A stretch of DNA of 64,000 nt from Domibacillus indicus (GCF_000970685.1 NZ_LAJB01000009.1:19510-83509); one strand, 5' to 3'. Counted from the first letter of the stretch, positions 48,395-56,887 are shown. A program made the numbers and translations. The notes: a model not told the origin generated them from the sequence alone.

Positions 48395-49768
48395 TGCATA
48401 CCATTGATAAAAAAGAGCCGCTGTCCCGACCGGCACATCGGCCAATTGTGAGTAATGAACCGGCCTGGCCCGGTTGGCAATTTGAATCGTTGCCACCCTC
48501 CACCTTCGCTGCAGCCAGCTTTCCTTCACTTCGATTTCCTGAATCTTTTCCCGTGGCGTAACAAGCAGTTCGGTTGAGAGAATTCCAGATTTTATCTGCA
48601 AAAAAGCGCCGTTGACCAGATAGCGGGCCTGCTTAAACTCAAGCCACCTGCCCGCCATCAGCAGCACTAACAGGACCGGTGAACCGTACCAGTAAGCCGG
48701 CTGCCACCAGAGAAGAGCAGCAGTGGCAACGATCCAGACCCAGCTTGGCCTTATCAATTTAACCCACAGAGCCGTGCGCGGCAGCTTTTCCATACAAGGC
48801 TCAATCCGATAAGCCGGAAGCAGCTCTTCTACAATACGGGCTGCTTCGCGGGCTGGCAAAAAAGGAAACAGTGAATTGGTTTCAAGCTCCTCTTCCCCGG
48901 TATCTCCTGCACTGATCAGCTCGACCTCTACAAGCTTAAATAAGCGTTTCAAAAGCGGCTGTTTCCATTTCACCGCCTGCACTTTTTCCTTGGTAATGGT
49001 AAAAAATGTTTCGTTTAAAATCCCTTTTTTTAAATAAATCCGCTCATCGTCTGACATAATTTCAAAGCTGCCATAGCGCAGATACGTCATAACAATCCCT
49101 ACTGCCGCACCAAGCAAAAACAGAATAAGCGAAATTGGAATAAGAAGCCAGAGCGCCGCCTTGATATAGGCAGCTGTTTCACGCGCCAGGCCGCCCAGCT
49201 CAAAAAAATCATCAATTGTAAAATAAACAGAGCCCAAAAGCGGTATAATTGCAAAAAAACTGAACGAGGTAAAAGACGCTTTAAAAAGCTCACGGCCGGT
49301 TACTTTAAAATGAAAAGCTTTTGTTTCCTGTGCAGCTTCTTTTCCTTTCAGCCTTTCTTCAATGCGGTCTGCTTCTTTTACTGTTAATGTATCCAGCTTT
49401 ACGGACGCTTCATCGCCGCCCGTTTCAAGCGAGAGAGCGGTAACGCGAAACAGCTTATGCACAAAAGGTGTATGGCGGTGGGCATTTTGAATTCGTTCAA
49501 GCGGGACACGCCGCTGGGACTTTACAAAGATTCCTGTATAAAGATAAAGAGCATGGCCGCGAAATTCATACCGGAGCGTCCACCAGGTAAAAATAGAGCC
49601 GCATATTGTCACAAGGATATAAGCAAAAAAAGCATAACGGGCCCAGATAACCCATGCCGCTTCAGCCGCCTGATGAAAAACAAATAAAAAAAGAGCCGGA
49701 AAAACAGCATTTTTCACAAGGTGAATGATAGAGATAACAATCCGGACAGGGTGAAGGCGTTTTTTCAT
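48383..49768 (-). CDS. ydbT: Membrane protein YdbT with bacterial PH domains
   Basis: A 461-residue membrane protein with pairs of membrane helices separating three bacterial-PH (bPH2) domains, for example YLYTGIFVKSQRRVPLERIQNAH (about 75-97), ILNETFFTITKEKVQAVKW and LSTELLVTPREKIQEIEVKES. Members belong to the YdbS/YdbT family; in Bacillus these genes have been linked with envelope stress resistance. Its start is one base from the ydbS stop, so the two are co-translated. Confidence 0.9.
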   Translation of the reverse strand: MKKRLHPVRIVISIIHLVKNAVFPALFLFVFHQAAEAAWVIWARYAFFAYILVTICGSIFTWWTLRYEFRGHALYLYTGIFVKSQRRVPLERIQNAHRHTPFVHKLFRVTALSLETGGDEASVKLDTLTVKEADRIEERLKGKEAAQETKAFHFKVTGRELFKASFTSFSFFAIIPLLGSVYFTIDDFFELGGLARETAAYIKAALWLLIPISLILFLLGAAVGIVMTYLRYGSFEIMSDDERIYLKKGILNETFFTITKEKVQAVKWKQPLLKRLFKLVEVELISAGDTGEEELETNSLFPFLPAREAARIVEELLPAYRIEPCMEKLPRTALWVKLIRPSWVWIVATAALLWWQPAYWYGSPVLLVLLMAGRWLEFKQARYLVNGAFLQIKSGILSTELLVTPREKIQEIEVKESWLQRRWRVATIQIANRARPVHYSQLADVPVGTAALFYQWYAGRK

Positions 49769-49769
49769 A

Positions 49770-50264
49770 TCAGCCGCCGTCCTTTACCTGCGCAAGCCGG
49801 GCAATTTGGTCCCGCAGAGCAATCGCTTCCGCTTCCGGTACTGCCGGAATTTGATGGGAAGACGCCATCGTGCCGATTTGAATATTGTACAAGCCGTACC
49901 TGCGCATAATCGGTCCCTGGTTGGTCGTGACATATTCGACTTTTGCCATTGGAACCAGTACATGAACGCGTGTCAGAACTCCATGCTTAAGCTGCACATA
50001 CTCTTCGCTGACACGATAGCGCCAGGTGCGCTGCAAAAAAGCCGGCTCCACGCCGATTGAGTAAACAGCTGATAAAATGGTCAGGGCGGTAAGGAAATAC
50101 AGTCCCCAGCCAGCCCAGGTCCACCAATGGAAGAGACGGTCTGCCCCGATCAGCCCGGCCAGTACAAGCAGCCCTGCTCCATGCCCGATCATCCGGCTTG
50201 CCCGCCACATTTGAACAGCGCGCACTGAAATAAGCCGGTCCGGTTCTTCTATTTTTATTTTCAT
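49770..50264 (-). CDS. ydbS: PH-domain membrane protein YdbS
   Basis: A 164-residue protein with two membrane helices (about 25-70) and one bPH2 domain containing LKHGVLTRVHVLVPMAKVEYV. The ATG has a GGAG site. It is the usual partner of YdbT and was probably the founding unit of that longer protein. Confidence 0.9.
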   Translation of the reverse strand: MKIKIEEPDRLISVRAVQMWRASRMIGHGAGLLVLAGLIGADRLFHWWTWAGWGLYFLTALTILSAVYSIGVEPAFLQRTWRYRVSEEYVQLKHGVLTRVHVLVPMAKVEYVTTNQGPIMRRYGLYNIQIGTMASSHQIPAVPEAEAIALRDQIARLAQVKDGG

Positions 50265-50337
50265 TCAGCATTCGCTCCATTCGTTTCTTTTTCTATACGA
50301 ACGGAGCGGCCATTTGTTTCAATCGAGCTTCTTTTCT

Positions 50338-52875
50338 TTATTTTTTGTCCTCCCATTCCTCCTTCAATTGCTCTGCACGGTTTGATAAATTCAGCTTTGC
50401 TTCATCGGATACATCCTTTCCGAGCAGCGAGACAAATTTATTTAAAAACGAAACAGCCTGTTTATGTTTTTGCTTTTCTGCATGATGCACCGCCTGCTTC
50501 AAGGCATTCTCCAGTTTTTTTCCGGCTGGATGAGAAATATCCCCGGACTGAATATAGCTCTTCAGTAACGCTTGAAGCGCCCCGGCTGTTCCTGGTGTGT
50601 TATATTCAGGCTGCGGCACAGCGGACCAGTCAATATCCGATGCAAAATAAAAGCTTGTGTATGCCGGCTGGTTGTAAGCAGTATTCTGGCCGGCGATGCC
50701 GGTTCTGTACTGGACATCATGCATAAGTGTATACATTTTCCGGTCTGTCTGCTCTGTATTCATAAAAATGCGGATGGCACTGCTGTCCGCTGTCCGAAGC
50801 AGCAATTCTTCCCGCCAGTCACCGAAAATGTCTGCGACGAGAGACGGATTGCCTTTTGTATGATTGTTTGTCCGCGTATTTTCAGCCAGAAGCTGGCGGC
50901 CTTTCAGCCAGTCATCAATACTCGGCGTATTTTCAATCGACCCGTTAATGATTTGTGTGGTCATATCCGGCGCCCATTTGATGTTCATATTGGTGCCGGG
51001 AATTTTGGTGCCGATCTGTTCTCCCGCAGCTGTACGTAAATCCACGGCCCATGTTTCCAGCCCTTTTTTCGATGGGTCGATATCGCCAATCATGCCCCGG
51101 CCCGTGTCTTTGCCCGTATAGCCGCCGAAGAGCACTTTCCCGGTTTTGGCATCCCGCATCGCATAGCCGTACGGCGCATAGGCAGCTCCTTCATGCACCA
51201 TAAAAATTTCCAGCCCTTCCCGCTGCGGGTCAATATCCGTCACATGAATCGCATCTCCGTGACCGAGTTTTGCCGTTTCACCGGGCACTGCGCTTCCCTC
51301 CGGCATGATATCGGCAGAGCTGTATAAGAGGCTGCCATCATGGTCTACCGTTGCCGATCCGTAAACGATTTCCTGTTTTCCATCCGAATCAACATCTGCT
51401 GTGCTTAAAAAGTGGGCGCCTTGATTGGCAAGTGCGCCAAGCTCGGGATCTTCACCGCTCGTTCCATGCGGACTGTCATTAAAAGGATTTTTCATCGGTG
51501 TCCAGCCGCTGTCTGCTGTCCATTCTTCCTTTAAGTGCTTCCCGTCCCAGTTATACGTTACAACAGCGGCACGTGTATAATAGCCGCGCGCAAAAACGGC
51601 AGATGGCGTTTTTCCATCTACATAAGCCACGCCCGCTAAAAACCGGTCGACCCGGTTGCCCGGTTCAATGCGGCTCATCGCGTAATCTCCCCACATAAGC
51701 CCATCATCCCCGCGTCCCGGCTTGTACGGAATGGTTTCCATCTCCGCTCCCGTTTCCCCGTTAAAAACGGTTACATATTCCGGTCCGGTTAAAATAAAGC
51801 CTTCAAAATTCCGCAAATTATTCCGGGCGCTTCGTGACGGGGCATATTCATCCATAAAGTAGTCGGCCAGCTCCTCAGCATCCTCCTGGGACAGCGGATA
51901 GTCATAGCGCGGTTTAATCCCAAAACTTTCCTCCAGTGTTTTTGGCCAGCTGCCGTTGACAACTTCTTCGTGCTTATGCCAGTTTCGGAACATATTCACT
52001 ACATGATTGTAATAATCCTCCTTGCTCATCCGGTAGTCATCCGTATTGGCGTAGCCAGCTTTAAGATCTTCTTTTGGCATCGTAATATACTTTTCGGAAA
52101 CAGCTTCGCCCTGCTCATTAAAATGGATCACTTTCGTACCCGGCGCTGTTTTAAACATCGTTTCCGCTTTGCCGTCACCATCAAAATCGTAAACAAGGAA
52201 CTGGGTGTAATGAGCGCCTGAGCGAATATTGACGCCGAGATCAATCCGGTACAGCAGCTTCCCTTCAAACGTATAGCAGTCAATATACGTATTGCCTGTG
52301 TATCCAACCTGGGAGACATCTTTTGAATTGGACGGGTCCCATTTCACAAAAAACTCGTAACGGCCATCCCCATCCACATCGCCAACACTCATATCGTTTG
52401 CCGAATATGTATAGTGCTCTCCCGCTGGAGTCGTCCCGTCTGCCGGCTTTTGAAGCTTTAAATCATAGTAGGCTTGTTCCCACGGATGAATGGTATCACT
52501 TTGATCCAGCTCCCTGCCGTCCTTAACCGCCCGGACAAAATAAGAGGCTGCAGAGGTTCCCGCTTTGTCTGTAAAATTAGTGCTGTTTTCAACTGTGCCT
52601 ATTTTTTTTCCGTCTTTATATACATGAAAATCCACACCGGTCAGGCCTGTTTCGGAATAGCCGTCTGCTTCGTTTCCGAGCAGCCGCCAGCTGAGAAACA
52701 CACCGGCTGATGTGGGAATTGCCTGCAGCCCCCTGTCGAGTGATTCAAGCTGAACGGGCATTTGCTTTGTTTGTCCGGTTTCACCGGCCGCTGCCTGGAT
52801 TGAATCGGTCCACGGAGAAAAAAGCAGGGGCAGAGCCATAGCTGGTAAAACTACTCTCGATTTAAAATTTTTCAA
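50338..52875 (-). CDS. Secreted rhamnogalacturonan lyase (PL11)
   Basis: An approximately 845-residue extracellular polysaccharide lyase family 11 enzyme, related to YesW/YesX, which cleaves the rhamnose-galacturonate backbone of pectin by beta-elimination. A signal peptide (KNFKSRVVLPAMALPLLFS...IQAAAG) is followed by the fibronectin-like entry domain (RGLQAIPTSAGVFLSWRLLG) and beta-propeller with Ca-binding loops DVDGDGRYEF, DFDGDGKAET and DVDSDGKQEI. About 95 C-terminal residues form an added helical domain. TTG 52875 after GGTGG is preferred; the frame opens at ATG 52887. It stands alone, with a cre and a palindromic operator upstream. Confidence 0.92.
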   Translation of the reverse strand: MKNFKSRVVLPAMALPLLFSPWTDSIQAAAGETGQTKQMPVQLESLDRGLQAIPTSAGVFLSWRLLGNEADGYSETGLTGVDFHVYKDGKKIGTVENSTNFTDKAGTSAASYFVRAVKDGRELDQSDTIHPWEQAYYDLKLQKPADGTTPAGEHYTYSANDMSVGDVDGDGRYEFFVKWDPSNSKDVSQVGYTGNTYIDCYTFEGKLLYRIDLGVNIRSGAHYTQFLVYDFDGDGKAETMFKTAPGTKVIHFNEQGEAVSEKYITMPKEDLKAGYANTDDYRMSKEDYYNHVVNMFRNWHKHEEVVNGSWPKTLEESFGIKPRYDYPLSQEDAEELADYFMDEYAPSRSARNNLRNFEGFILTGPEYVTVFNGETGAEMETIPYKPGRGDDGLMWGDYAMSRIEPGNRVDRFLAGVAYVDGKTPSAVFARGYYTRAAVVTYNWDGKHLKEEWTADSGWTPMKNPFNDSPHGTSGEDPELGALANQGAHFLSTADVDSDGKQEIVYGSATVDHDGSLLYSSADIMPEGSAVPGETAKLGHGDAIHVTDIDPQREGLEIFMVHEGAAYAPYGYAMRDAKTGKVLFGGYTGKDTGRGMIGDIDPSKKGLETWAVDLRTAAGEQIGTKIPGTNMNIKWAPDMTTQIINGSIENTPSIDDWLKGRQLLAENTRTNNHTKGNPSLVADIFGDWREELLLRTADSSAIRIFMNTEQTDRKMYTLMHDVQYRTGIAGQNTAYNQPAYTSFYFASDIDWSAVPQPEYNTPGTAGALQALLKSYIQSGDISHPAGKKLENALKQAVHHAEKQKHKQAVSFLNKFVSLLGKDVSDEAKLNLSNRAEQLKEEWEDKK

Positions 52876-52898
52876 TACGTCCACCATCCTTCAATTTT

Positions 52899-52913
52899 TG
52901 CAAGCGTTTTCAA
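52899..52913 (-). promoter_or_regulatory. cre site upstream of the rhamnogalacturonan lyase
   Basis: TTGAAAACGCTTGCA on the minus strand, a full match to the CcpA consensus, located between the predicted -10 box and the start codon. Confidence 0.85.
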
Positions 52914-52931
52914 AAATCTTTTTCAGTATAA

Positions 52932-52945
52932 GAGGAATATTCCTC
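52932..52945 (-). promoter_or_regulatory. Perfect 14-bp palindrome at the lyase promoter
   Basis: GAGGAATATTCCTC lies just upstream of a TATACT -10 box (52925-52930), in the spacer, and is a candidate operator. No convincing -35 box was seen, which suggests activator-dependent or repressible control. Confidence 0.6.
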
Positions 52946-53001
52946 AGTTAACAGGTAAAAACCAGACAAATTTGTTTAAAAATCCGACAGACTTATTTAC
53001 T

Positions 53002-53016
53002 TGAAAATCATTTTCA
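53002..53016 (+). promoter_or_regulatory. Fur box, upstream copy
   Basis: TGAAAATCATTTTCA, 7-1-7 symmetry of a Bacillus Fur box. It ends 8 bp before the -35 box. Confidence 0.85.
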
Positions 53017-53024
53017 ATTATTTA

Positions 53025-53053
53025 TTGACAAAAATGGAAATGCCGGTTAAGAT
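53025..53053 (+). promoter_or_regulatory. Strong sigma-A promoter of the Fur-controlled RNA
   Basis: TTGACA, 17 bp spacer, TAAGAT. An inverted repeat CCGGTTA/TAACCGG (53043-53068) brackets the -10 box. Confidence 0.82.
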
Positions 53054-53059
53054 AATAAA

Positions 53060-53159
53060 TGTAACCGGTAATGATAATCATTATCACTTTAGCTTTACCC
53101 CACCGATTCATTGTGCATTGTTTGGCGTTCCGAATGCCCATCCGGAACGCCCTTTTTTT
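53060..53159 (+). ncRNA. Putative Fur-regulated small RNA (FsrA-like)
   Basis: A predicted transcript of about 100 nt from the promoter at 53025-53053 to a strong terminator (GGCGTTCCG / CGGAACGCC plus T7, 53124-53159). It has no credible reading frame. A C-rich single-stranded stretch, TTTACCCCACC near 53093-53103, would suit pairing with ribosome sites, as in B. subtilis FsrA, the iron-sparing small RNA repressed by Fur. Homology to FsrA itself is inference from architecture. Confidence 0.7.
53072..53086 (+). promoter_or_regulatory. Fur box, downstream copy
   Basis: TGATAATCATTATCA, a perfect palindrome of the Bacillus Fur box type, about 12 nt after the predicted transcription start. Confidence 0.92.
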
Positions 53160-53366
53160 GTTTATTTTTCATTGAGCACTGCCACTGCGCAGCTGGCTGG
53201 CATTTCCATCCTGTTGATCATGAGTCAGCAGGGGTACAGCTGCTCTTTCAAAAATGACACAGCTTTATCCTCGCTTTTTTAAAGAGTCAGCCTGCCAGCT
53301 GCATTTCGTGCTGGTAAACTTTATTTTTAATTAATTGTAAAGACTTTGTAAAGTCAGCAAAAATTT

Positions 53367-53391
53367 GTTTATTTATGTTTGATGCGGGAAA
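53367..53391 (+). promoter_or_regulatory. Candidate sigma-B promoter
   Basis: GTTTAT, 13 bp, GGGAAA, close to the sigma-B consensus GTTTAA-N(13-15)-GGGTAT. It is 45 bp upstream of the acidic lipoprotein gene. Confidence 0.5.
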
Positions 53392-53436
53392 TGAAGTACT
53401 GTTTTTCATCTTACATTTTCTGAGGAGGGTTTCGGT

Positions 53437-53643
53437 ATGGATTCGATTTTGAAGAAAAAGTTTGTGACTGGTGGAATGGCTGCATGTTTGACACTTGGTA
53501 TTTTGGCAGGCTGTGGTGCTGAAGAGGAAGAAACAGACACCGGCACAGATACGGAAGAAACGGAAACAGACGACACAGAAATGGAAGATACAGAAACAGA
53601 AACCGAAACAGATGACGCAGAAACAGAAGAAGAAACCGAATAA
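53437..53643 (+). CDS. Small acidic lipoprotein
   Basis: A 68-residue lipoprotein precursor. The signal peptide (KKKFVTGGMAACLTLGILAGC) ends in the lipobox LAGC; the mature part is an almost pure Glu/Thr/Asp low-complexity tail. It would be anchored on the outer face of the membrane as a strongly negative brush. Excellent GAGGAGGG site, own terminator and a sigma-B-like promoter support a real gene. No function is known; metal buffering or surface charge are guesses. Confidence 0.8.
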   Translation: MDSILKKKFVTGGMAACLTLGILAGCGAEEEETDTGTDTEETETDDTEMEDTETETETDDAETEEETE

Positions 53644-53650
53644 CAACATG

Positions 53651-53684
53651 AAAGCCCGGATCGCTTCCGATCCGGGCTTCTTTG
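53651..53684 (+). terminator. Terminator of the acidic lipoprotein gene
   Basis: GCCCGGATCG CTTC CGATCCGGGC followed by TTCTTT. Confidence 0.85.
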
Positions 53685-53725
53685 CTGCTGCGGCCTGTTC
53701 TCGTGCTTCATCATAAAGTCAAACA

Positions 53726-53908
53726 CTATTGAACAGTTTTTTTGCTGCTGTCCTTATTAACAAAAGCAGCCGCAATGCCTGCTATTCCAACGGCCAGTAT
53801 GAACAGAGAAAAGACAGTAACTCCGCTGCCAGATACCAAATAAATTCCTATGCCTGAAGTAAACCAGCTGCTTCCCTCTCTGAGAAGATTCATGTTTTTC
53901 TTTTTCAT
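53726..53908 (-). CDS. Small membrane protein, unknown
   Basis: A 60-residue protein with an amphipathic N-terminus (MKKKNMNLLREGSSWF), a possible short first hydrophobic segment and a membrane helix VFSLFILAVGIAGIAAAFV. Its ATG follows AGGAGCGG. It is 27 bp downstream of the RsbR-type gene on the same strand, so probably co-transcribed. No family is recognised. Confidence 0.65.
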   Translation of the reverse strand: MKKKNMNLLREGSSWFTSGIGIYLVSGSGVTVFSLFILAVGIAGIAAAFVNKDSSKKTVQ

Positions 53909-53935
53909 GCTCCGCTCCTGTTTTCTTTCGCTTGA

Positions 53936-54778
53936 TTATTTGCCAAACCGCAGATATTCCAGCGCCTGAGGCAGTCCATGAAATGTTGGAACCTGGTCAA
54001 AGCTTAAACCAAGCTGAATCGCTGTTTGAGCTACTTCCGGCCGGATTCCGGACAGGGCTGTTTGAATACCAAGCAATTTGAGCGACTGTATCAGCCCAAA
54101 CAATTGATTTGCTACAAAAGTATCAAGGTTATTGATGCCGGATAAATCCATCACCAAATGGGTGACATGCTTTTGGGCACATTTAACCGGAACTGTTTCA
54201 AACAAGGAAGCTGCCCTGCTTTCGTCCATTGTTCCGATTAACGGCAAAACCGCTATTCCTCTGGATACCGGAATAATCGGCGAGTCTATTTCTTCGATCA
54301 GCTTTTTCTGTCCCTGCAGCCGGCTGCGGGTCAGCTTATAATACCGGGTGGAAAATTCATTAATCAATGTGTCCAAAACCGGATGATAAATTTTGCTCCA
54401 GCGCAATACATCTTCTTTTTCCACTTCTTCGTGAGCCAGGCTGTAATCCAGGATAAATTCCCAGACAAGGTTTCTTGTTTTATTAAGAGCCGCCATTACT
54501 TCATAAATAGGCGTATCCCATTGAATCCTGCTTTTCACTACGATTTCTACCCAGCGGCCCAGGTTTTCTTCAAGCACTTCCCGGTCGGGCAAAAAGCCGC
54601 TCGCTATTGTTTGTATCGTGAAAAGATGCTGCTCCTTTAATTCCTGTTGAATCTGTGAATCCGCATTTTTTGAATAAACGGACCCGCCGGTTTCCTGCCG
54701 GGCATCAAACCATTTTTGGCTTATCTCAGCCGCTTTCGCATTAATTTCTTCGTAAAGCGCCTGGTCTTTCTGATTCAT
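53936..54778 (-). CDS. RsbR-type stressosome protein
   Basis: A 280-residue RsbR paralogue. Residues 1-150 form the non-haem globin-like sensor domain (FLDYSL-like WEFILDYSLAHEEV near 110-125); residues about 155-280 form a STAS domain (VLPLIGTMDESRAASLFE and HLVMDLSGINNLDTFVANQLF). In B. subtilis, RsbR paralogues form with RsbS the stressosome that controls sigma-B. The threonine in PLIGTMDE corresponds to the first phosphorylation site. Start ATG 54778 follows GGAGG; the frame opens seven codons earlier. Confidence 0.88.
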   Translation of the reverse strand: MNQKDQALYEEINAKAAEISQKWFDARQETGGSVYSKNADSQIQQELKEQHLFTIQTIASGFLPDREVLEENLGRWVEIVVKSRIQWDTPIYEVMAALNKTRNLVWEFILDYSLAHEEVEKEDVLRWSKIYHPVLDTLINEFSTRYYKLTRSRLQGQKKLIEEIDSPIIPVSRGIAVLPLIGTMDESRAASLFETVPVKCAQKHVTHLVMDLSGINNLDTFVANQLFGLIQSLKLLGIQTALSGIRPEVAQTAIQLGLSFDQVPTFHGLPQALEYLRFGK

Positions 54779-54915
54779 ATTTTCAGCCTCCATTACCATT
54801 GCTCTGCTCTTATTATACCGTTTTTCCCTTTTCTATGTGCATTAATCAAAAGCAGGAAAAAAAGACGGCTCGAACCCTGTATGCTATACTAAAAAAGAGA
54901 AAGGACGAGTGAGAT

Positions 54916-55239
54916 ATGAAGATTATGATCACACCGGCAGCAGCCGAAAAAATAAATGCACTGAAAAATCGGGAAAACGGCCTGTTAAAGCTGAAATGGG
55001 ACACAGAAGGAAATGGATGTGTTCTCAATGGCGTTCCAACGCTCTGGTATGTAGATGAAGCGGATGCCGATCATGATGTGCTGCTCGAAACAAATGAGAT
55101 GCCAATTTTGGTAGAAAAACCAAAAATGGTTTTTTACGATGAAGAAGTGAAAATTGATTATTCAAACGAAGCGGGCATGTTCCAATTAAAAAGTCCCAAT
55201 CAAATGCTAAATGGGCGGATGGCTTTTCGCAACAAATAA
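54916..55239 (+). CDS. HesB-like iron-sulfur family protein (YqkB-like)
   Basis: A 107-residue protein of the Fe-S biosynthesis (HesB/IscA-like) fold, close in length and pattern to B. subtilis YqkB: ITPAAAEKINAL at the start and LKWDTEGNGCVLNGVPTLWYV near residue 27. Only one of the three cysteines of true A-type carriers is present, so it may not carry clusters. A GAGTGAG site precedes the ATG. Confidence 0.82.
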   Translation: MKIMITPAAAEKINALKNRENGLLKLKWDTEGNGCVLNGVPTLWYVDEADADHDVLLETNEMPILVEKPKMVFYDEEVKIDYSNEAGMFQLKSPNQMLNGRMAFRNK

Positions 55240-55359
55240 GAAAGCGGATGCTCAGCAGACACCCTGCAAAAAGTATGCTAAAATGCTTGATAAACCAGTA
55301 TACTAATGATATGACCATATTAGCTGCGGAAGACGATGCCATACAAAAGAGGTGGTAAA

Positions 55360-55785
55360 TTGATAAACATTTTAATAGGATTAACGTCTCTGATATTTAT
55401 ACTTATTGGTATGTTACACGTTTTTTGGGCATTTGGTGGAAGCTGGGGAGTAAATGCGGCTCTTCCGACTGAAGATAACAGTAAATCACCGGTTTTACAG
55501 CCAGGAATGGCAGGTACACTTTTTGTCGGATTGCTTTGCTTTTTTGCAGCTGTTCTTCTATTCGTTCAATTAGATTTGTTTGCAGTCATCCCATCTTCCC
55601 CTCTTTCAAAATGGCTTTGTATCGCTGGAGGAATTGTTTTCTTGTTGCGTGCTGTTGGTGAAGGAAAATATGTGGGTTTTTTTAAGAAAATCAAACATAC
55701 TAGATTTGCAAAACGAGATACCGCCTTTTATTCACCTCTTTGTATATGGATTAGTTTCATTTTTTTGCTGGCATCATTTATATGA
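55360..55785 (+). CDS. DUF3995 membrane protein
   Basis: A 141-residue integral membrane protein with four helices and the DUF3995 motif MLHVFWAFGGSWGVNAALP near residue 18. Function unknown. TTG 55360 sits after AGAGGTGG and begins INILIGLTSLIF; the ATG 24 bp upstream codes through the ribosome site. Flanked downstream by a terminator. Confidence 0.82.
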   Translation: MINILIGLTSLIFILIGMLHVFWAFGGSWGVNAALPTEDNSKSPVLQPGMAGTLFVGLLCFFAAVLLFVQLDLFAVIPSSPLSKWLCIAGGIVFLLRAVGEGKYVGFFKKIKHTRFAKRDTAFYSPLCIWISFIFLLASFI

Positions 55786-55876
55786 GATTTCGACAATCTG
55801 CCTGCTGATGAGCGAACTGCTCAAGTGGCAAAACAGATTTTTAACATATTGCGAACAAATGGCGAAATTCACCAAT

Positions 55877-55911
55877 AAAAGCAATGGAACATGAATTCCA
55901 TTGCTTTTTTT
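55877..55911 (+). terminator. Terminator after the DUF3995 gene
   Basis: AAGCAATGGAA / TTCCATTGCTT with T7 tail. It is about 90 bp after the stop codon. Confidence 0.85.
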
Positions 55912-56059
55912 ATTGCTATTTTTATGTTAAAAACGATACTGCATAAATCAAACTTAACTTCCCGGCGTGATTACGCCTTCATCTCTTTTAGTCCATACTG
56001 CTTTCAATAAAAAGGAACTTTCTTAAAACCGAACCCGTTATGCCCGGGCAGGCCGTTTT

Positions 56060-56887
56060 TTATTTTTCGCTTTCTAGCTCCGTTACGACAATTTCCGGCC
56101 GGTTAAAAATGCGCTGAGGCACTCCGCTGTTGCCAAGACCGCGGTTCACAATCATTGTCGATTCGCCTATCGCATGCGAGCCTCCCGTATACTTCGGGAA
56201 AAAACCCTGCCCGGGCGCATAAAGTCCTCCAACAAATGGAATCCGGATCTGCCCGCCGTGCGCGTGGCCGGTAAATGTTAAATCAATGCCCTGTTCTGCA
56301 TAAAAAGCAAACAGCTCAGGACGATGAGAAAGCAAAATGGTGTACTGCCCCGGATTTTCAAGCGTTTGCCGCGCCATAAAAAGCGCATCGTCCGGTTCCG
56401 TCATAAGCGGGTCATCAATGCCAATCAAGCTGATCCGGCTGTTCCCCCGCTGCAGCGTTACGCTTTCATTCCGAAGCACTGTTACCCCCAGTTCCCGCAG
56501 GCGCTGTTCTTTTTCTACAAACACCTGCCATTCATGGTTGCCGGTTACAAAATAAACCGGGGCAATTTTCACCATTTCCTCCATCAGCTGATAGCCTGCT
56601 TCCTCGTCATTTTTACGCCGGTCGATTAAATCCCCGGTAAAAAAAATAACGTCGGGCTGTTCGGCTTTTACTTTTTCCGCAAGCCTCTGCTGCCGGCTGC
56701 CAAAGCGCTTGCTGTGCAAATCCGACAGCTGAACGATCCGGTATCCGTCGAATTCGGCCGGAATATCAGCGGATTTAATGGAAATGGCCGTAATGCTTAG
56801 CACACTGTTTTGAACATACGAAAATACCAGGACCATAACAAGCAAAAGAATGACTATAAAAATCCGCTTCCTGCGCAATGCTTTCAC
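56060..56887 (-). CDS. Membrane-anchored metallophosphoesterase (YkuE/YaeI-like)
   Basis: A 275-residue protein: an N-terminal anchor (FIVILLLVMVLVFSYV) and a calcineurin-like phosphoesterase domain with VQLSDLHSKRFG, FFTGDLIDRR, FVTGNHEW and FTGHAHGGQIRIP. Related to YkuE-type enzymes that act at the cell surface, possibly on phospholipids or UDP-diacylglucosamine-like substrates. Overlaps the upstream acetyltransferase gene by 4 bp. Confidence 0.88.
   Translation of the reverse strand: MKALRRKRIFIVILLLVMVLVFSYVQNSVLSITAISIKSADIPAEFDGYRIVQLSDLHSKRFGSRQQRLAEKVKAEQPDVIFFTGDLIDRRKNDEEAGYQLMEEMVKIAPVYFVTGNHEWQVFVEKEQRLRELGVTVLRNESVTLQRGNSRISLIGIDDPLMTEPDDALFMARQTLENPGQYTILLSHRPELFAFYAEQGIDLTFTGHAHGGQIRIPFVGGLYAPGQGFFPKYTGGSHAIGESTMIVNRGLGNSGVPQRIFNRPEIVVTELESEK

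Noticed and set aside
53001..53282. Open frame of 93 codons across the Fur-box region
   Set aside because: It reads through the promoter, a Fur box and a transcription terminator, has no ribosome site and unlike-protein composition.
53287..53410. Possible 40-residue protein on the minus strand (MKNSTSFPASNINKQIFADF...)
   Set aside because: Composition is protein-like, but it has no ribosome site and lies antisense to the leader and promoter of the acidic lipoprotein gene. Worth a conservation check only.
53406..53726. Serine/valine-rich frames antisense to the acidic lipoprotein
   Set aside because: They mirror the low-complexity GAA/ACA codons of the real gene.
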